Shown: positions 36,820 through 45,084, counted from the first letter of the stretch. The stretch is 64,000 nucleotides of DNA from Terriglobia bacterium (GCA_020072645.1 JAIQGK010000015.1:62001-126000), one strand, 5' to 3'. Translations and numbers: made by a program. Notes: generated by a model not told the origin, from the letters alone.

Positions 36820-37524
36820 CTACACGGGACCGCGGATGCTTTTGGCAACAACACCTTTTAATACTGCCACAATCAGATCTTGATGTTTCCCGCACCATTG
36901 CTCAATTCGAAACCAGACCTGCTTCCATTTTAATTGGGATGTATCAAACTTCTCTGATAATAACTGCTGCTCCAATTCGTCAAGTAACTCCAGGCAACGG
37001 TCGGGTTCGAGCCCTCCGAACCGCAATACGAATTCTGGAGAAGTGTAAGTATTCCCATTTTTGATCACGACACCTTCATCCGTACGCTCCCGGTATGGCA
37101 AAATAGGTCGCTTGGAAAAAAATGCAACATAAGGTCCCGCCGAATAGCTAAGTGAAAGCCCGTGGCAAATCAGCCTAGCACGCTCGATGTCATAGCTTCC
37201 TTGCGAGGCTTGTTGCGCGCCCTTCTCGAAGTGCTCTGTTGTGAACTTCTTTAACTCTTCTACTGAACTGATATGGTGGCCGATGGCGGCAATGACTTCT
37301 GAATCTACTAACCTCCCATAACCAAACCAATCGTGGTAAAACCAGAATGTCAAATGATCATCGCCGATGATCTCACCGACTCTTTTAAAGCGGTTGAAGA
37401 ATTTGTATGCGCCCGCAAGTCCTACCTTATTGAACCACTCATAATCTGGAATCAGGAGCGCAGAGTACGTCTTGTATCCTTCAGGCACATCCATGAACTG
37501 GTTATATATTTCATGTTTTGCCAT
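36820..37524 (-). CDS. Orphan hypothetical protein
   Basis: The 234-residue product begins MAKHEIYNQFMDVPEGYKTY and is mixed alpha/beta, rich in Phe, Tyr and His in the first half (HDWFGYGRLVDSEVIAAIGHH). No signal peptide and no known motif are visible. The start is ATG 37524, six bases after GGTGA; a GTG three codons earlier is possible. Its base composition is more AT-rich than its neighbours, and it stands alone between gene-free stretches, so it may have been acquired by transfer. Confidence 0.55.
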   Translation of the reverse strand: MAKHEIYNQFMDVPEGYKTYSALLIPDYEWFNKVGLAGAYKFFNRFKRVGEIIGDDHLTFWFYHDWFGYGRLVDSEVIAAIGHHISSVEELKKFTTEHFEKGAQQASQGSYDIERARLICHGLSLSYSAGPYVAFFSKRPILPYRERTDEGVVIKNGNTYTSPEFVLRFGGLEPDRCLELLDELEQQLLSEKFDTSQLKWKQVWFRIEQWCGKHQDLIVAVLKGVVAKSIRGPV

Positions 37525-37906
37525 AAGAGTCACCAGCCACTATCCGCGAGACCACGACCAAGCGAGGATAGCATAAGAATTCATTGGCGGTTCGGCGTCG
37601 TTCACCCGTCCTCCTCCGATTGTCAGTGTCGGCGATCAGGAAATTATCAGAAACGGGCTTCCTCGGAAGCGCCTAGGCCATTACGAGCAGATTGATGCCA
37701 AGCCGGAACCAATCCAGGTCCGAGATTATTCTCCTGGACGAAGAAATTTGTCTAAGACTCCTTGGGTGTCCAATAACTGAAAAGTAGACAAATCCATCCG
37801 ATCGTTGAAGCAACCTGCTTTCTATCACAAAAAAATAATGGAACCATCTTCGGGATCGAGTACTGGGCCTCGTCTGTCAGGGCTCAAGCCACGGCTACAA
37901 CCATTT
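37525..37906. other. Intergenic region, nothing recognised
   Basis: About 380 bases between the orphan gene and the methyltransferase gene end. No coding frame, tRNA, or strong inverted repeat was seen. Confidence 0.4.
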
Positions 37907-38653
37907 TCATTGATTCGATTTCCGCGCCACAGCGATCAGCCGCTGCGCGTCGAGGCCATAGGGCGACCCCTGTTGATCGCCAAATAACTGCACTTGATTG
38001 AAGCCGCAGTCAAATAGCCGATCCTTGAGTTCTCGGCCCGAATAGATGGTGTGTTCAAAGGCGAAGCTGCGCGAACGGCCATCTTTCACCAGCGTCCATT
38101 CAGAGCGGATTCGGGTCCAATCGTTGAGAATCTGGGGACGCTGAAAAATCAGCGAGCCATCCGCCAGTTCGTTGCACATGGTATCTTTCCAGACGCGCGC
38201 CAGACGCTCTTTGCCCAGCATTTCCATAATGAGGACGCCGTTTTCTTTGAGACTTTGGTGAATGTTGCGCAGCACGCGCAAATCGTCCTGCTCATCTTCA
38301 AAGTATCCGAACGAGGTAAAGAGGCTGCAGGCCAGATCAAAGCTTGCGGGCCGAACGAAATCGCGCATGTCCTGCTCTACCCATTCGATTGCATCGCCAG
38401 ACTTGGCTGCATGTTCACGGGCCTTGGCCAGCAGAAAAGGAGAGCGGTCAACGCCTGTGACTTTGAATCCTCGGCGGGCGAGTTCAACGGAGTGGCGTCC
38501 CGGCCCGCAGCAGAGATCGAGCACACTGCCGCCGCTGCATTGCGTCAAGGCAAGAATGCGAGTCACTTCGTCCGGGGTGGCGGCAAACCGCTCATCGGAA
38601 AACATGAAAGGATAAAAATCCCGCCAGAAATCGTCATTTTCAAACCATTCCAT
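37907..38653 (-). CDS. SAM-dependent class I methyltransferase
   Basis: The 248-residue product has the Rossmann SAM motifs: VLDLCCGPGRHSVELARRGF (motif I), GVDRSPFLLAKAR (motif II) and a DMRDF/FDLACSLFTSFGYF stretch (motifs III-IV). The C-terminal half has the beta strands seen in small-molecule methyltransferases. The substrate cannot be named. The start is ATG 38653 (MEWFENDDFW); a TTG 32 codons upstream extends the frame through a non-coding-like stretch. It lies just outside the left 26-base inverted repeat. Confidence 0.85.
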   Translation of the reverse strand: MEWFENDDFWRDFYPFMFSDERFAATPDEVTRILALTQCSGGSVLDLCCGPGRHSVELARRGFKVTGVDRSPFLLAKAREHAAKSGDAIEWVEQDMRDFVRPASFDLACSLFTSFGYFEDEQDDLRVLRNIHQSLKENGVLIMEMLGKERLARVWKDTMCNELADGSLIFQRPQILNDWTRIRSEWTLVKDGRSRSFAFEHTIYSGRELKDRLFDCGFNQVQLFGDQQGSPYGLDAQRLIAVARKSNQ

Positions 38654-38709
38654 AGGCAAAGAGTTTAGCGTAACTGAGGTTTTATCTTCGGTTAACGGTA
38701 ATTTGAAAT

Positions 38710-38735
38710 CGGAAGTATGCACTTTACGCAAGGGC
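38710..38735. repeat. Left 26-base inverted repeat flanking the accessory segment
   Basis: The stretch pairs with 41937-41962 as its reverse complement at 25 of 26 positions (the only difference is C/T at base 11); outer flanking bases are also loosely alike. The core reads CGGAAGTATG, then ACTTTACGCAAGGGC. Confidence 0.75.
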
Positions 38736-38802
38736 GTTCTGTGCGTCAACCGTGGCCAAACGGGGAAGGGGCTGTGAGATGACCCCGAAAACCCTTTCCC
38801 TG

Positions 38803-39666
38803 TTACGTTTGTTTTGTTTCGTCCGGCGGGTTTTTCAGGGCTGTAAGCGTTCCACTGCCCGTAGAAGTTCCGTCCGACCTTCCACCAATGCTTACAGCCA
38901 TCCTTGTGTCGAAATCACACGGTACAAACTTTGGGAATCCCTCAGGCACGGGTACAAGTGGGCACCGATTGTACTTGTAACAATAGTCCTCTGTTTTATC
39001 GTCCCATGCTATGCGACCACGAACACGCAGCGTGTCACCGTCCAACCTTTGCAACAACTCTGCACTGATGCCAACGTGAGACGTAATGGAGAAATCTCTT
39101 TTGCCGTTAGCAGGTACCATCATGGCAATACTGCCCTGATATTTAGTGGTGTTCCCGGCAAGGTCTACTTCCATAGTCATAGAAACGCGCTTAGCGGTCA
39201 GTCCCGAGTTTACGACGGTAACGAAAAATACTTGCATGTTACTTTCTGCCAACTCGGCGGCGGTTCTGACGTTATCAACATGGACACCTCCCTCCATCAG
39301 GCGCAGTTGCGCGGTAGAGATGGCGGACTGCTCTTTGGTTTCCTTGAGTATCCCGCTAGTAATACGAACGTAAAGGGCCGTGATAATGGCCAGAAAAAGG
39401 GTGATAACATCTTGCACCCACTCAGCAGCAGTAAGACCCAAAAGCCTTGGTTGCTCTTGTGCGGCACGATCATATTTTTTGGATGTCTCCCCTTGTCGAT
39501 CATCGCAGGGGGAAAAATTTGTGACGGTAGATACTTGATCGCCAATGTTTACATTGCCACGGCTGTGCTTGTCGGGATTAGCGGGCTGATTATCGGCTTG
39601 TGTGCCTTCTGACAAGAACAGAGATAGTGATATTGCGAGGATGCCCAGAACGTACATGAGGCGCAA
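38803..39666 (-). CDS. Exported membrane protein of unknown function
   Basis: The 287-residue product has a hydrophobic signal or anchor (1-20), a polar loop, then a clear membrane helix (about 84-101, DVITLFLAIITALYVRI) and a C-terminal half with beta-rich sequence (about 135-235). The motif TSGILKETKEQSAISTAQLR next to the membrane helix suggests a short coiled coil. No family was recognised. It lies inside the inverted-repeat-bracketed segment, next to the tRNA and the insertion sequence. Confidence 0.55.
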   Translation of the reverse strand: MRLMYVLGILAISLSLFLSEGTQADNQPANPDKHSRGNVNIGDQVSTVTNFSPCDDRQGETSKKYDRAAQEQPRLLGLTAAEWVQDVITLFLAIITALYVRITSGILKETKEQSAISTAQLRLMEGGVHVDNVRTAAELAESNMQVFFVTVVNSGLTAKRVSMTMEVDLAGNTTKYQGSIAMMVPANGKRDFSITSHVGISAELLQRLDGDTLRVRGRIAWDDKTEDYCYKYNRCPLVPVPEGFPKFVPCDFDTRMAVSIGGRSDGTSTGSGTLTALKNPPDETKQT

Positions 39667-39770
39667 TTTTAGCAGAGAAAACGTAGCACACTTAAGACGG
39701 TTGTACTGTCAACTATTTGACGTGTAACATTGTTTCAGGAATTGGCAGCAGCAATGCTTCCAATTGGACG

Positions 39771-39854
39771 TGCGGGAGAGGGGATTTGAACCCCCACGGC
39801 GTTTCCGCCAGCAGAGTCCAAGTCTGCTGCGTATACCAGTTTCGCCACTCCCGC
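39771..39854 (-). tRNA. Class II (Leu-like) tRNA, anticodon reads UGG
   Basis: The 84-base gene has a perfect 7-pair acceptor stem (GCGGGAG/CTCCCGC), a Leu-type D-arm (GTGGCGAAACTGGTATACGC), a T-arm (GGGGGTTCAAATCCCCT) and a long variable arm (GGCG GAAA CGCC), with discriminator A. The variable arm and D-arm fit tRNA-Leu. The anticodon stem GCAGA/TCTGC encloses loop CTTGGAC; with U33 at the second base the anticodon is UGG, which would read proline codons. No CCA is encoded. It is complete and structurally intact, so it is not obviously a pseudogene. Confidence 0.75.
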
Positions 39855-39944
39855 ACGTTTCATATATTACCAAAGACTCCCACAAAATCAGACACACTCA
39901 ATTTTATACTTGACACAACATTGCGTTAGGTATAAAGTTGTTTT

Positions 39945-40913
39945 ATGAAATCCAAGAGCTACAAAAAGCACAGCCTCTCAAACTCAGAAGTTATCCGCGC
40001 AATCCCATTGGCCTGTTCCGATGAGGTTGCAGCAGTAGAGTTTTTCGAGGCACAGCGTTGGGGTAGCACTCCCGCATGTGTCCATTGTGGCAGTGTTGAT
40101 GTGTACAAGATGGTAGAAGCGGGAACGGGAGAGCGTAGCAAGCGTTTCCTGTGGCGTTGCAAGGATTGCAAGGCGCAATTCACGGTACGCATTGGAACGG
40201 TCTATGAGGAATCCAGACTGCCCCTTCGTCATTGGGCCTATGCGTTCTGGAGAGCCGCAACATCAAAGAAAGGCGTATCCGCGCTGGAGATCAAACGGCA
40301 TTGCCAGATAAGCTACAAGTCGGCATTGTTCTTAATGAATCGCATTCGCTTTGCGATGGCCGATAATGACGCGCCCAAACTCAGCGGCACGGTTGAATGT
40401 GATGAAACGTACATCGGGCCGCGCAAGCCACGTTACAAAGGCACCAGCAAGCGCGGAAGGGGAACCAGTAAGACTCCCGTGTTCTGTGCTGTACAGCGTG
40501 ACGGAGAAATTCGTCGGCGCATTGTGGCAGATGTAACAACGGAAACCATAGAGGCTGCAATCCGCGAAGAAGTAGACAGATGCGCGCATTTAGTCACAGA
40601 TGAGTTTTCGGCATACAGACGCATTGGCCCAGAGTACGCAAGTCACAGCACCGTATGCCACGCAACAAAAGAGTATGCCCGTGGCGACATCCACACAAAC
40701 ACAGCAGAGAGCAGCCATGCTCTAGTGAAACGTGGAATCGTCGGCATCTATCACAACGTAAGCACTGAATATTTACATCGGTATCTGTGGCAGTTTGATT
40801 TTCTTTGGAACAATCGCCAGTTGAATGACGGAGAGCGTACCATCTTGGCAGTGCAATCAGCGGAAGGGAAACGCATGATGTATAAACCGCCAGTTACGGG
40901 AGAGGCGGCATGA
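39945..40913 (+). CDS. IS1595-family transposase (ISXO2-like DDE)
   Basis: The 322-residue product has an N-terminal zinc ribbon (C45-x2-C48, C72-x2-C75) followed by a helix-turn-helix-like part and the ISXO2 catalytic core: D153 in VECDETYIG, D219 in LVTDEFSAY, and the N252/E255 pair in HTNTAESSHALVKRG. The C-terminus has the RYLWQFDFLWNNR motif. All catalytic positions are intact, so the enzyme is likely active. The ATGA overlap with the next small gene suggests co-translation. Confidence 0.93.
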   Translation: MKSKSYKKHSLSNSEVIRAIPLACSDEVAAVEFFEAQRWGSTPACVHCGSVDVYKMVEAGTGERSKRFLWRCKDCKAQFTVRIGTVYEESRLPLRHWAYAFWRAATSKKGVSALEIKRHCQISYKSALFLMNRIRFAMADNDAPKLSGTVECDETYIGPRKPRYKGTSKRGRGTSKTPVFCAVQRDGEIRRRIVADVTTETIEAAIREEVDRCAHLVTDEFSAYRRIGPEYASHSTVCHATKEYARGDIHTNTAESSHALVKRGIVGIYHNVSTEYLHRYLWQFDFLWNNRQLNDGERTILAVQSAEGKRMMYKPPVTGEAA

Positions 40914-41065
40914 TAAAGACTAAACGCAAGAAACGTAAAAGCACTAAGAGAGGGGCAACTCCCGGCCCTAAGCCAGATACCCTCAAGATCGAGGGCAAAT
41001 GGCAGGACGCGGTTAAGAAATCTCTCACCAAGAAAAAGCCCGCTAGTGGATGGCCTAAGGATTAG
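40910..41065 (+). CDS. Small basic protein overlapping the transposase stop
   Basis: A 51-residue protein with a Lys/Arg-rich N-terminus and GPKPDTLKIEGKWQDAV, GWPKD at the end. It begins in an ATGA overlap with the transposase stop. Its basic nature and location fit an accessory protein of the IS (DNA-binding helper), but no function is known to me. Confidence 0.65.
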   Translation: MIKTKRKKRKSTKRGATPGPKPDTLKIEGKWQDAVKKSLTKKKPASGWPKD

Positions 41066-41074
41066 ACTCAGGAC

Positions 41075-41242
41075 ATGCAGAATGAAGATTTATTTCAATA
41101 CCAAACAATCGAAGGTAGACACGACCAGATAACAGACGCAATCAACGAATTTGCGAAAGATGGCTGGCGCGTTGTCGGCTTTACTTGTGTGGCGACGACT
41201 AAGCCTTGGCTATTTGTTGCGCTTCTGGAAAAGAAGAGATAA
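41075..41242 (+). CDS. Small DUF4177-like protein
   Basis: A 55-residue product (MQNEDLFQYQTIEGRHDQIT..., GWRVVGFTCVATT..., LFVALLEKKR) with the alpha/beta shape of DUF4177 proteins (helix, GWRVVGF strand, closing LLE-K strand). It starts 9 bases after the previous gene, and its last 44 bases overlap the end of a minus-strand gene. Passenger of the IS; function unknown. Confidence 0.5.
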   Translation: MQNEDLFQYQTIEGRHDQITDAINEFAKDGWRVVGFTCVATTKPWLFVALLEKKR

Positions 41243-41399
41243 GGGACTTGAGAAGTTCTGCTTTTGAATTTTTTGGGTAGGGATACAGTACCTCTGCAAT
41301 GCTACCGGCCCTCATAACACTTTCAATTGCTGCCGTATCTGTGCCTGTGATATGCCGCGCATACGCCAAAATCATAATGTCATATTTGTGATCTTCCAT
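41199..41399 (-). CDS. Small hypothetical protein, IS passenger
   Basis: A 66-residue product (MEDHKYDIMILAYARHITGT...) preceded by a good ribosome site (GGAGAACAAA) at ATG 41399. Helical with no known motif. A hairpin with a T-run (41411-41440) lies directly upstream, so it may be read through or controlled by attenuation. Its end overlaps the DUF4177-like gene on the other strand. Confidence 0.5.
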   Translation of the reverse strand: MEDHKYDIMILAYARHITGTDTAAIESVMRAGSIAEVLYPYPKNSKAELLKSLISSFPEAQQIAKA

Positions 41400-41410
41400 T
41401 TTGTTCTCCA

Positions 41411-41440
41411 ATAAAAATCCCGCCCCAATCGCGGGGCGGG
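41411..41440 (-). terminator. Rho-independent terminator between the two minus-strand passenger genes
   Basis: Perfect arms CCCGCCCC (41419-41426) and GGGGCGGG (41433-41440), then on the minus strand ATTTTTATT. It lies 12 bases before the ATG of the downstream gene, so it can also act as an attenuator. Confidence 0.75.
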
Positions 41441-41462
41441 TCATTTTGTTAAAGGCTATCTT

Positions 41463-41801
41463 TTACTTTTTCTTGCGTTGCTTAGCGAGTTGCTTTTTAC
41501 GTTCTTTAGCTTGAATGAAAACGTCATCTGGGTCACGCAAGTGCTTTTCCCAGCGTTGCCGTGCCTTCCCGTACTCACCCCAATCGTCTAGCTCAATCTG
41601 GTGCAGGTCTTCGAGAAATTGTTGGTTAAACTCAGCTTGTAATTCTTGAGCAAAACCGGGAAACAGCTTTGCAACTTTGGATTTAAACAGCCCTGTTTTC
41701 TGTAGCGTGTGAAGGTGCTGGATGACTTCGTTAAAGGCAGTATTGAGGCTGGACAGAGTTTCATAAACGCCAGCCTTTTGGGTAACATCAAGGACAGCCA
41801 T
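41463..41801 (-). CDS. Hypothetical helical protein, IS passenger
   Basis: The 112-residue product (MAVLDVTQKAGVYETLSSLN...) is mostly helical with a very basic C-terminus (QAKERKKQLAKQRKKK). The start is ATG 41801, six bases after AAAGGC; a TTG upstream adds six codons. Function unknown; the basic tail could bind nucleic acid. Confidence 0.55.
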   Translation of the reverse strand: MAVLDVTQKAGVYETLSSLNTAFNEVIQHLHTLQKTGLFKSKVAKLFPGFAQELQAEFNQQFLEDLHQIELDDWGEYGKARQRWEKHLRDPDDVFIQAKERKKQLAKQRKKK

Positions 41802-41936
41802 GATTCGCCTTTCTAGCAAAGGTGATTTGTGGTCAGGGACGGGTCGGCGTTCACGCGCTGGCCTGTCCTGTTTCCGCTTATAACGTGTCCCTGAGTCTAA
41901 AGCAACGAAATAATTGCGAATCTGTTGGGCCTAACT

Positions 41937-41962
41937 GCCCTTGCGTAAAGTACATACTTCCG
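41937..41962. repeat. Right 26-base inverted repeat flanking the accessory segment
   Basis: Reverse complement of 38710-38735 at 25 of 26 positions. The two copies enclose 3.2 kb with the membrane protein, the unusual tRNA and the insertion sequence. Confidence 0.75.
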
Positions 41963-42045
41963 TTTGAAATTGGGCCAAGCGTGAATGTGGCTTTGGTTTG
42001 AGCTGATTCTCTTTCCTTCAAGGATGGTTTGCGGCCGACAGCAGC

Positions 42046-42624
42046 TCAGCGCTGACTCTCTTCCGGAGGTTCAGGAGTGGGAATTATCCGCCAGGAAATC
42101 GTACACCACCTGTGCTGCTCGAAATCATCCACATGAAAGGTCACATAAAAATCAGCGGTTTCGTCTTTCACGTGTAAGAGGTACATGTGGCCAAGGATGA
42201 CTTTGGCATATTCCCCAGAACGCGTCCATGCTCCATGCGGATCGGGCGTGACAACGACTGTCGGTTGCCATTTCTTCCCTTTCTCAACTAGCGGGCGCGG
42301 TTCGAGGACAGGAATGGGATAGTCGTCATCCCAGTCAAACTTGCCCAGATCCTGAATGACCGAGCGGGTTTCTGGTCCAAAGTGAAGCCCAAACCAGTCC
42401 TCGTCATTGATGATCCAGCCGCCATAGCTGAGGTCCCAATCCTTTGTACTTTTGGTGATATCTTTTGTCGCACCGCGCTTGAAACTGAAAAGTGATTTAC
42501 CCTCGTCATAATGTTTTGTGACGGGATCAACCGCTGGATAAAGTGTGAACGTGGGCATTGACGCATTTAGCCCACTTACCGCAACAAGGACAAAGAGGAG
42601 AATTCGGCAGCAGCGTATTGCCAT
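42046..42624 (-). CDS. Secreted protein of unknown function
   Basis: The 192-residue product has a signal peptide (about 5-24) and a Trp/Asp-rich body (DWDLSYGGWIINDEDWFGLHFG). The tail is Pro/Glu-rich. The start is ATG 42624, nine bases after GGAGG; an upstream frame extends eight codons. No family was recognised. It lies just outside the right inverted repeat. Confidence 0.6.
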   Translation of the reverse strand: MAIRCCRILLFVLVAVSGLNASMPTFTLYPAVDPVTKHYDEGKSLFSFKRGATKDITKSTKDWDLSYGGWIINDEDWFGLHFGPETRSVIQDLGKFDWDDDYPIPVLEPRPLVEKGKKWQPTVVVTPDPHGAWTRSGEYAKVILGHMYLLHVKDETADFYVTFHVDDFEQHRWCTISWRIIPTPEPPEESQR

Positions 42625-42861
42625 ACGATCTGGCCTCCGCGTAACCAAATAATTTTAAACCCGCTCAGCTTGAAAGAGTAGACTGGACGCAAACACAACG
42701 AGCCAATCTTCCGACTCCAGGCAGCTCCCTATTTTGCTCTTTCTAAGACGTGCCCATTACGATTTGGCCAATCCTCCCTGGGCCTCGATAACTGAAAGCT
42801 TCCCTGACCGTCTCATGCTGAGGCGACTGAGTGGCTACCTCCGATCAATCACAAAAAATAA

Positions 42862-43512
42862 ATGGAACGATTTGCCCAATTCGAGCAATGGATAACAGGA
42901 GCGAGGGCAGCGCCCAGCAAAGCCATGGCAGAATCGCCAGTCGAAGATCAGGAGCTGCTGCGGCAGCTTCGCAAAGGAAATGAGACGGCGTTTACCGCGC
43001 TCTATGAGCGGTACCAGGGGGCTATTTACCGGTTTGCGCTGCACATGAGTGGCAATAACGCCACGGCGGAGGAAGTAACGCAGGAAGTGTTTATGCTGCT
43101 GATCGGGAACCCGAAGGGATATCAGGCGGACAAAGGAGCTTTAGGCAACTATCTGTTCGGTGTGGCGCGCAACTTGACCCGGCGAGTGATACAGCGGTCG
43201 CGGCTGGATCTGCCAATTGAAGAGGAATGGCTGGATAGCGGAGATTCGGGGTTCACCAGCGATCTGGATGTTCTTTCCGAACTCAGCAACACTGAGCTGC
43301 TGGAGTTGCTGCGCAAAGCGGTGCTGGCATTGCCGGAGCAATACCGCGAGGTGGTTGCGCTGTGTGACCTGGAAGAGATGAGCTACGCCGATGCGGGGGC
43401 GCTGCTGGAGTGTTCGCCTGGAACGGTGGCCTCGCGGCTGCATCGTGCGCGGGCGATGTTGAAAGCCAAGTTGTTGAAAATCAGGTTGAGCTGGCAAAAA
43501 TGCGTGAAATAG
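42862..43512 (+). CDS. ECF-type RNA polymerase sigma factor
   Basis: The 216-residue protein has sigma region 2 (ELLRQLRKGNETAFTALYER, then EEVTQEVFMLLIG and YLFGVARNLTRR) and region 4 (LPEQYREVVALCDLEEMSYADAGALLECSPGTVASRLHRAR). The start is uncertain: ATG 42862 lacks a ribosome site and ATG 42925 (MAESPVEDQE) is closer to the family N-terminus. It overlaps the anti-sigma gene by 13 bases. It should direct transcription of envelope or stress genes, probably including this operon. Confidence 0.9.
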   Translation: MERFAQFEQWITGARAAPSKAMAESPVEDQELLRQLRKGNETAFTALYERYQGAIYRFALHMSGNNATAEEVTQEVFMLLIGNPKGYQADKGALGNYLFGVARNLTRRVIQRSRLDLPIEEEWLDSGDSGFTSDLDVLSELSNTELLELLRKAVLALPEQYREVVALCDLEEMSYADAGALLECSPGTVASRLHRARAMLKAKLLKIRLSWQKCVK

Positions 43513-44111
43513 ATCCACAATCCGGAGATCCACTGAAAGATGCCACAGGGGATGCGCGACTAAGCGAGGCGCTGCGCGGAATGGCTGTCTCGGCGCGGCA
43601 GGGCGCACCGGCCGAAATTGGCGCTGGCCTGGCGGCGGCATTCCGACGCCATCATGCGCGACGCAGGCTGGTACGGCGGGTTAGCATCGGCACGATAGCG
43701 GCAGGTTTAGTAGTAGTGGCCGCCCTGATGTCTTTGGGATCGCGCGCACCACATCAAGTGCCGGGACAAGAAATCGTGAAAGAACAACCGAACGGCGTTC
43801 CAGCAAAATCTCCGGACGTCGCAAACGTCGCCAAGGTGAACACAACGCCACCACGATCTGTGAAGAAGCAAGCAAAGCCGAAGGCCGCGAACAGCAGCCT
43901 TGCCTCTTCCGGACGCCAGTTCCTTGCTCTGCCCGGATACGATCCCTCTGTTCCGGCTGACGAACTCCATGTGGTGCGGGTGCAGGTGCCCGCAAGCGCG
44001 CTCTGGCAGATGGGCGCTCCGGTAAGCCCCGATCTAGGATCGCGAAGATTTATGGCCGATTTTGTGGTGAGCCAGGATGGAACGCCCTACGCCGTGAGAT
44101 TAGTGCAATAA
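43500..44111 (+). CDS. Membrane anti-sigma factor
   Basis: The 203-residue product has a short cytoplasmic N-terminus (1-59), one membrane helix (about 62-80, SIGTIAAGLVVVAALMSLG), a Pro/Lys/Ala-rich linker and a periplasmic tail (about 135-203). No zinc-binding HxxxCxxC anti-sigma motif is present, so it belongs to a different anti-sigma class. The overlap with the sigma gene implies equal production of both. It probably holds the sigma factor at the membrane until a signal arrives. Confidence 0.75.
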   Translation: MREIDPQSGDPLKDATGDARLSEALRGMAVSARQGAPAEIGAGLAAAFRRHHARRRLVRRVSIGTIAAGLVVVAALMSLGSRAPHQVPGQEIVKEQPNGVPAKSPDVANVAKVNTTPPRSVKKQAKPKAANSSLASSGRQFLALPGYDPSVPADELHVVRVQVPASALWQMGAPVSPDLGSRRFMADFVVSQDGTPYAVRLVQ

Positions 44112-44133
44112 CAATTTTTCAAGGAGAGTATCT

Positions 44134-45054
44134 ATGAATCGAATTGCTGTTTTATTGCTCAGCGGATGCGTGCTTGCAGCGAGCGTTGCTGCGCAGGAAT
44201 CCGCGCAGAAGGAGAAGCGCACCTTCACGTTCACGCAGGATGAACCCATCACCATGATGGCGCCATTTGGAATGATGCAGAGCGAGCGCGTGCCGGAAGG
44301 CAAGATTGAATTCTTCTCGGCGGAAATGGCCGGCGCGGGCGAAGTGGTAACGGGAGCACCCTATTCCGCCACAGCGACCACGGAAAGCACACAGGTATTG
44401 GCGGACGGCAACAGGATTGTGAATAAGACATCGTCTTTTGTGGCGCGTGACAGCCAGGGGCGCACGCGGCGCGAAACCGATCTGCGTCGCATCGGTCTCA
44501 TGCCGGTGGATAGCCCTAAGACCATCTTTATCAACGATCCCACCACACATACCCAGTACATCTTCGCTCCCGGAGGCGAAGCCACAAAGGTGGTACGCAG
44601 CGAAGGCAGCTGGAAAGAGGGGCCACAGATCATTGAGCTCGGCGGCCAGCGCGAGCGTCGCTTGAAAGAAAAAGTCATGATAAACGTGCAGGGCGCAAAT
44701 GAGGCTCTGCAAAGCAAGGAAAGCAGCGAGCAGGTTAAACATGAAGACCTGGGAACGCAGACGATTGAAGGCGTCTCCGCCCAAGGCAAGCGCGAAACAG
44801 TAACGATTCCCGCAGGCCAGATCGGTAACGAGCGGCCAATTGAGATCGTTACGGAGACATGGTTCTCACCTGAGCTGCACACCATGGTGCTGAGAAAGCA
44901 TTCTGACCCGCGCACGGGAGACAGCACCTATCGGCTGACGGACATCAAGCGCAACGAACCGGATGCTTCGCTCTTTCAACCCCCGCCGGGAGCCAAGGTT
45001 TCAGTTGAGCGGCAGCTGGAAATGCACAAAGAAATTGCTCCTTCCAAAGAGTAG
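44134..45054 (+). CDS. Secreted protein of unknown function, sigma/anti-sigma operon
   Basis: The 306-residue product has a signal peptide (1-20, ending SVAAQ) and a beta-rich body with repeated charged segments. No enzyme motif was seen. The ribosome site AAGGAG lies before ATG 44134, 22 bases after the anti-sigma stop, so it is the third gene of the operon and a likely target or sensor. It ends at a strong terminator (45085-45108). Confidence 0.65.
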   Translation: MNRIAVLLLSGCVLAASVAAQESAQKEKRTFTFTQDEPITMMAPFGMMQSERVPEGKIEFFSAEMAGAGEVVTGAPYSATATTESTQVLADGNRIVNKTSSFVARDSQGRTRRETDLRRIGLMPVDSPKTIFINDPTTHTQYIFAPGGEATKVVRSEGSWKEGPQIIELGGQRERRLKEKVMINVQGANEALQSKESSEQVKHEDLGTQTIEGVSAQGKRETVTIPAGQIGNERPIEIVTETWFSPELHTMVLRKHSDPRTGDSTYRLTDIKRNEPDASLFQPPPGAKVSVERQLEMHKEIAPSKE

Positions 45055-45084
45055 CCTCTTCTCTCCTCTTTTGGTTGGTGAAGG

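Larger units (their letters stand above)
39888..41894 (+). mobile_element. IS1595-family element (ISXO2-like) with passenger genes; ends tentative
   Basis: Contains the transposase gene, two small plus-strand genes and two minus-strand genes. The candidate ends are TCAGACACAC (39888-39897) and GTGTCCCTGA (41885-41894, reverse complement TCAGGGACAC), which agree at 8 of 10 bases. No target-site duplication was found, so the boundaries are uncertain. It begins 34 bases beyond the tRNA gene. Confidence 0.5.

Noticed and set aside
38752-39612. A plus-strand frame opposite the membrane protein
   Set aside because: The minus frame has a signal helix and a clean membrane helix; the plus frame has scattered hydrophobic bits only.
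39771-39854. Ordinary tRNA-Pro(UGG)
   Set aside because: A long variable arm and Leu-type D-arm do not occur in tRNA-Pro, so the body is Leu-like.
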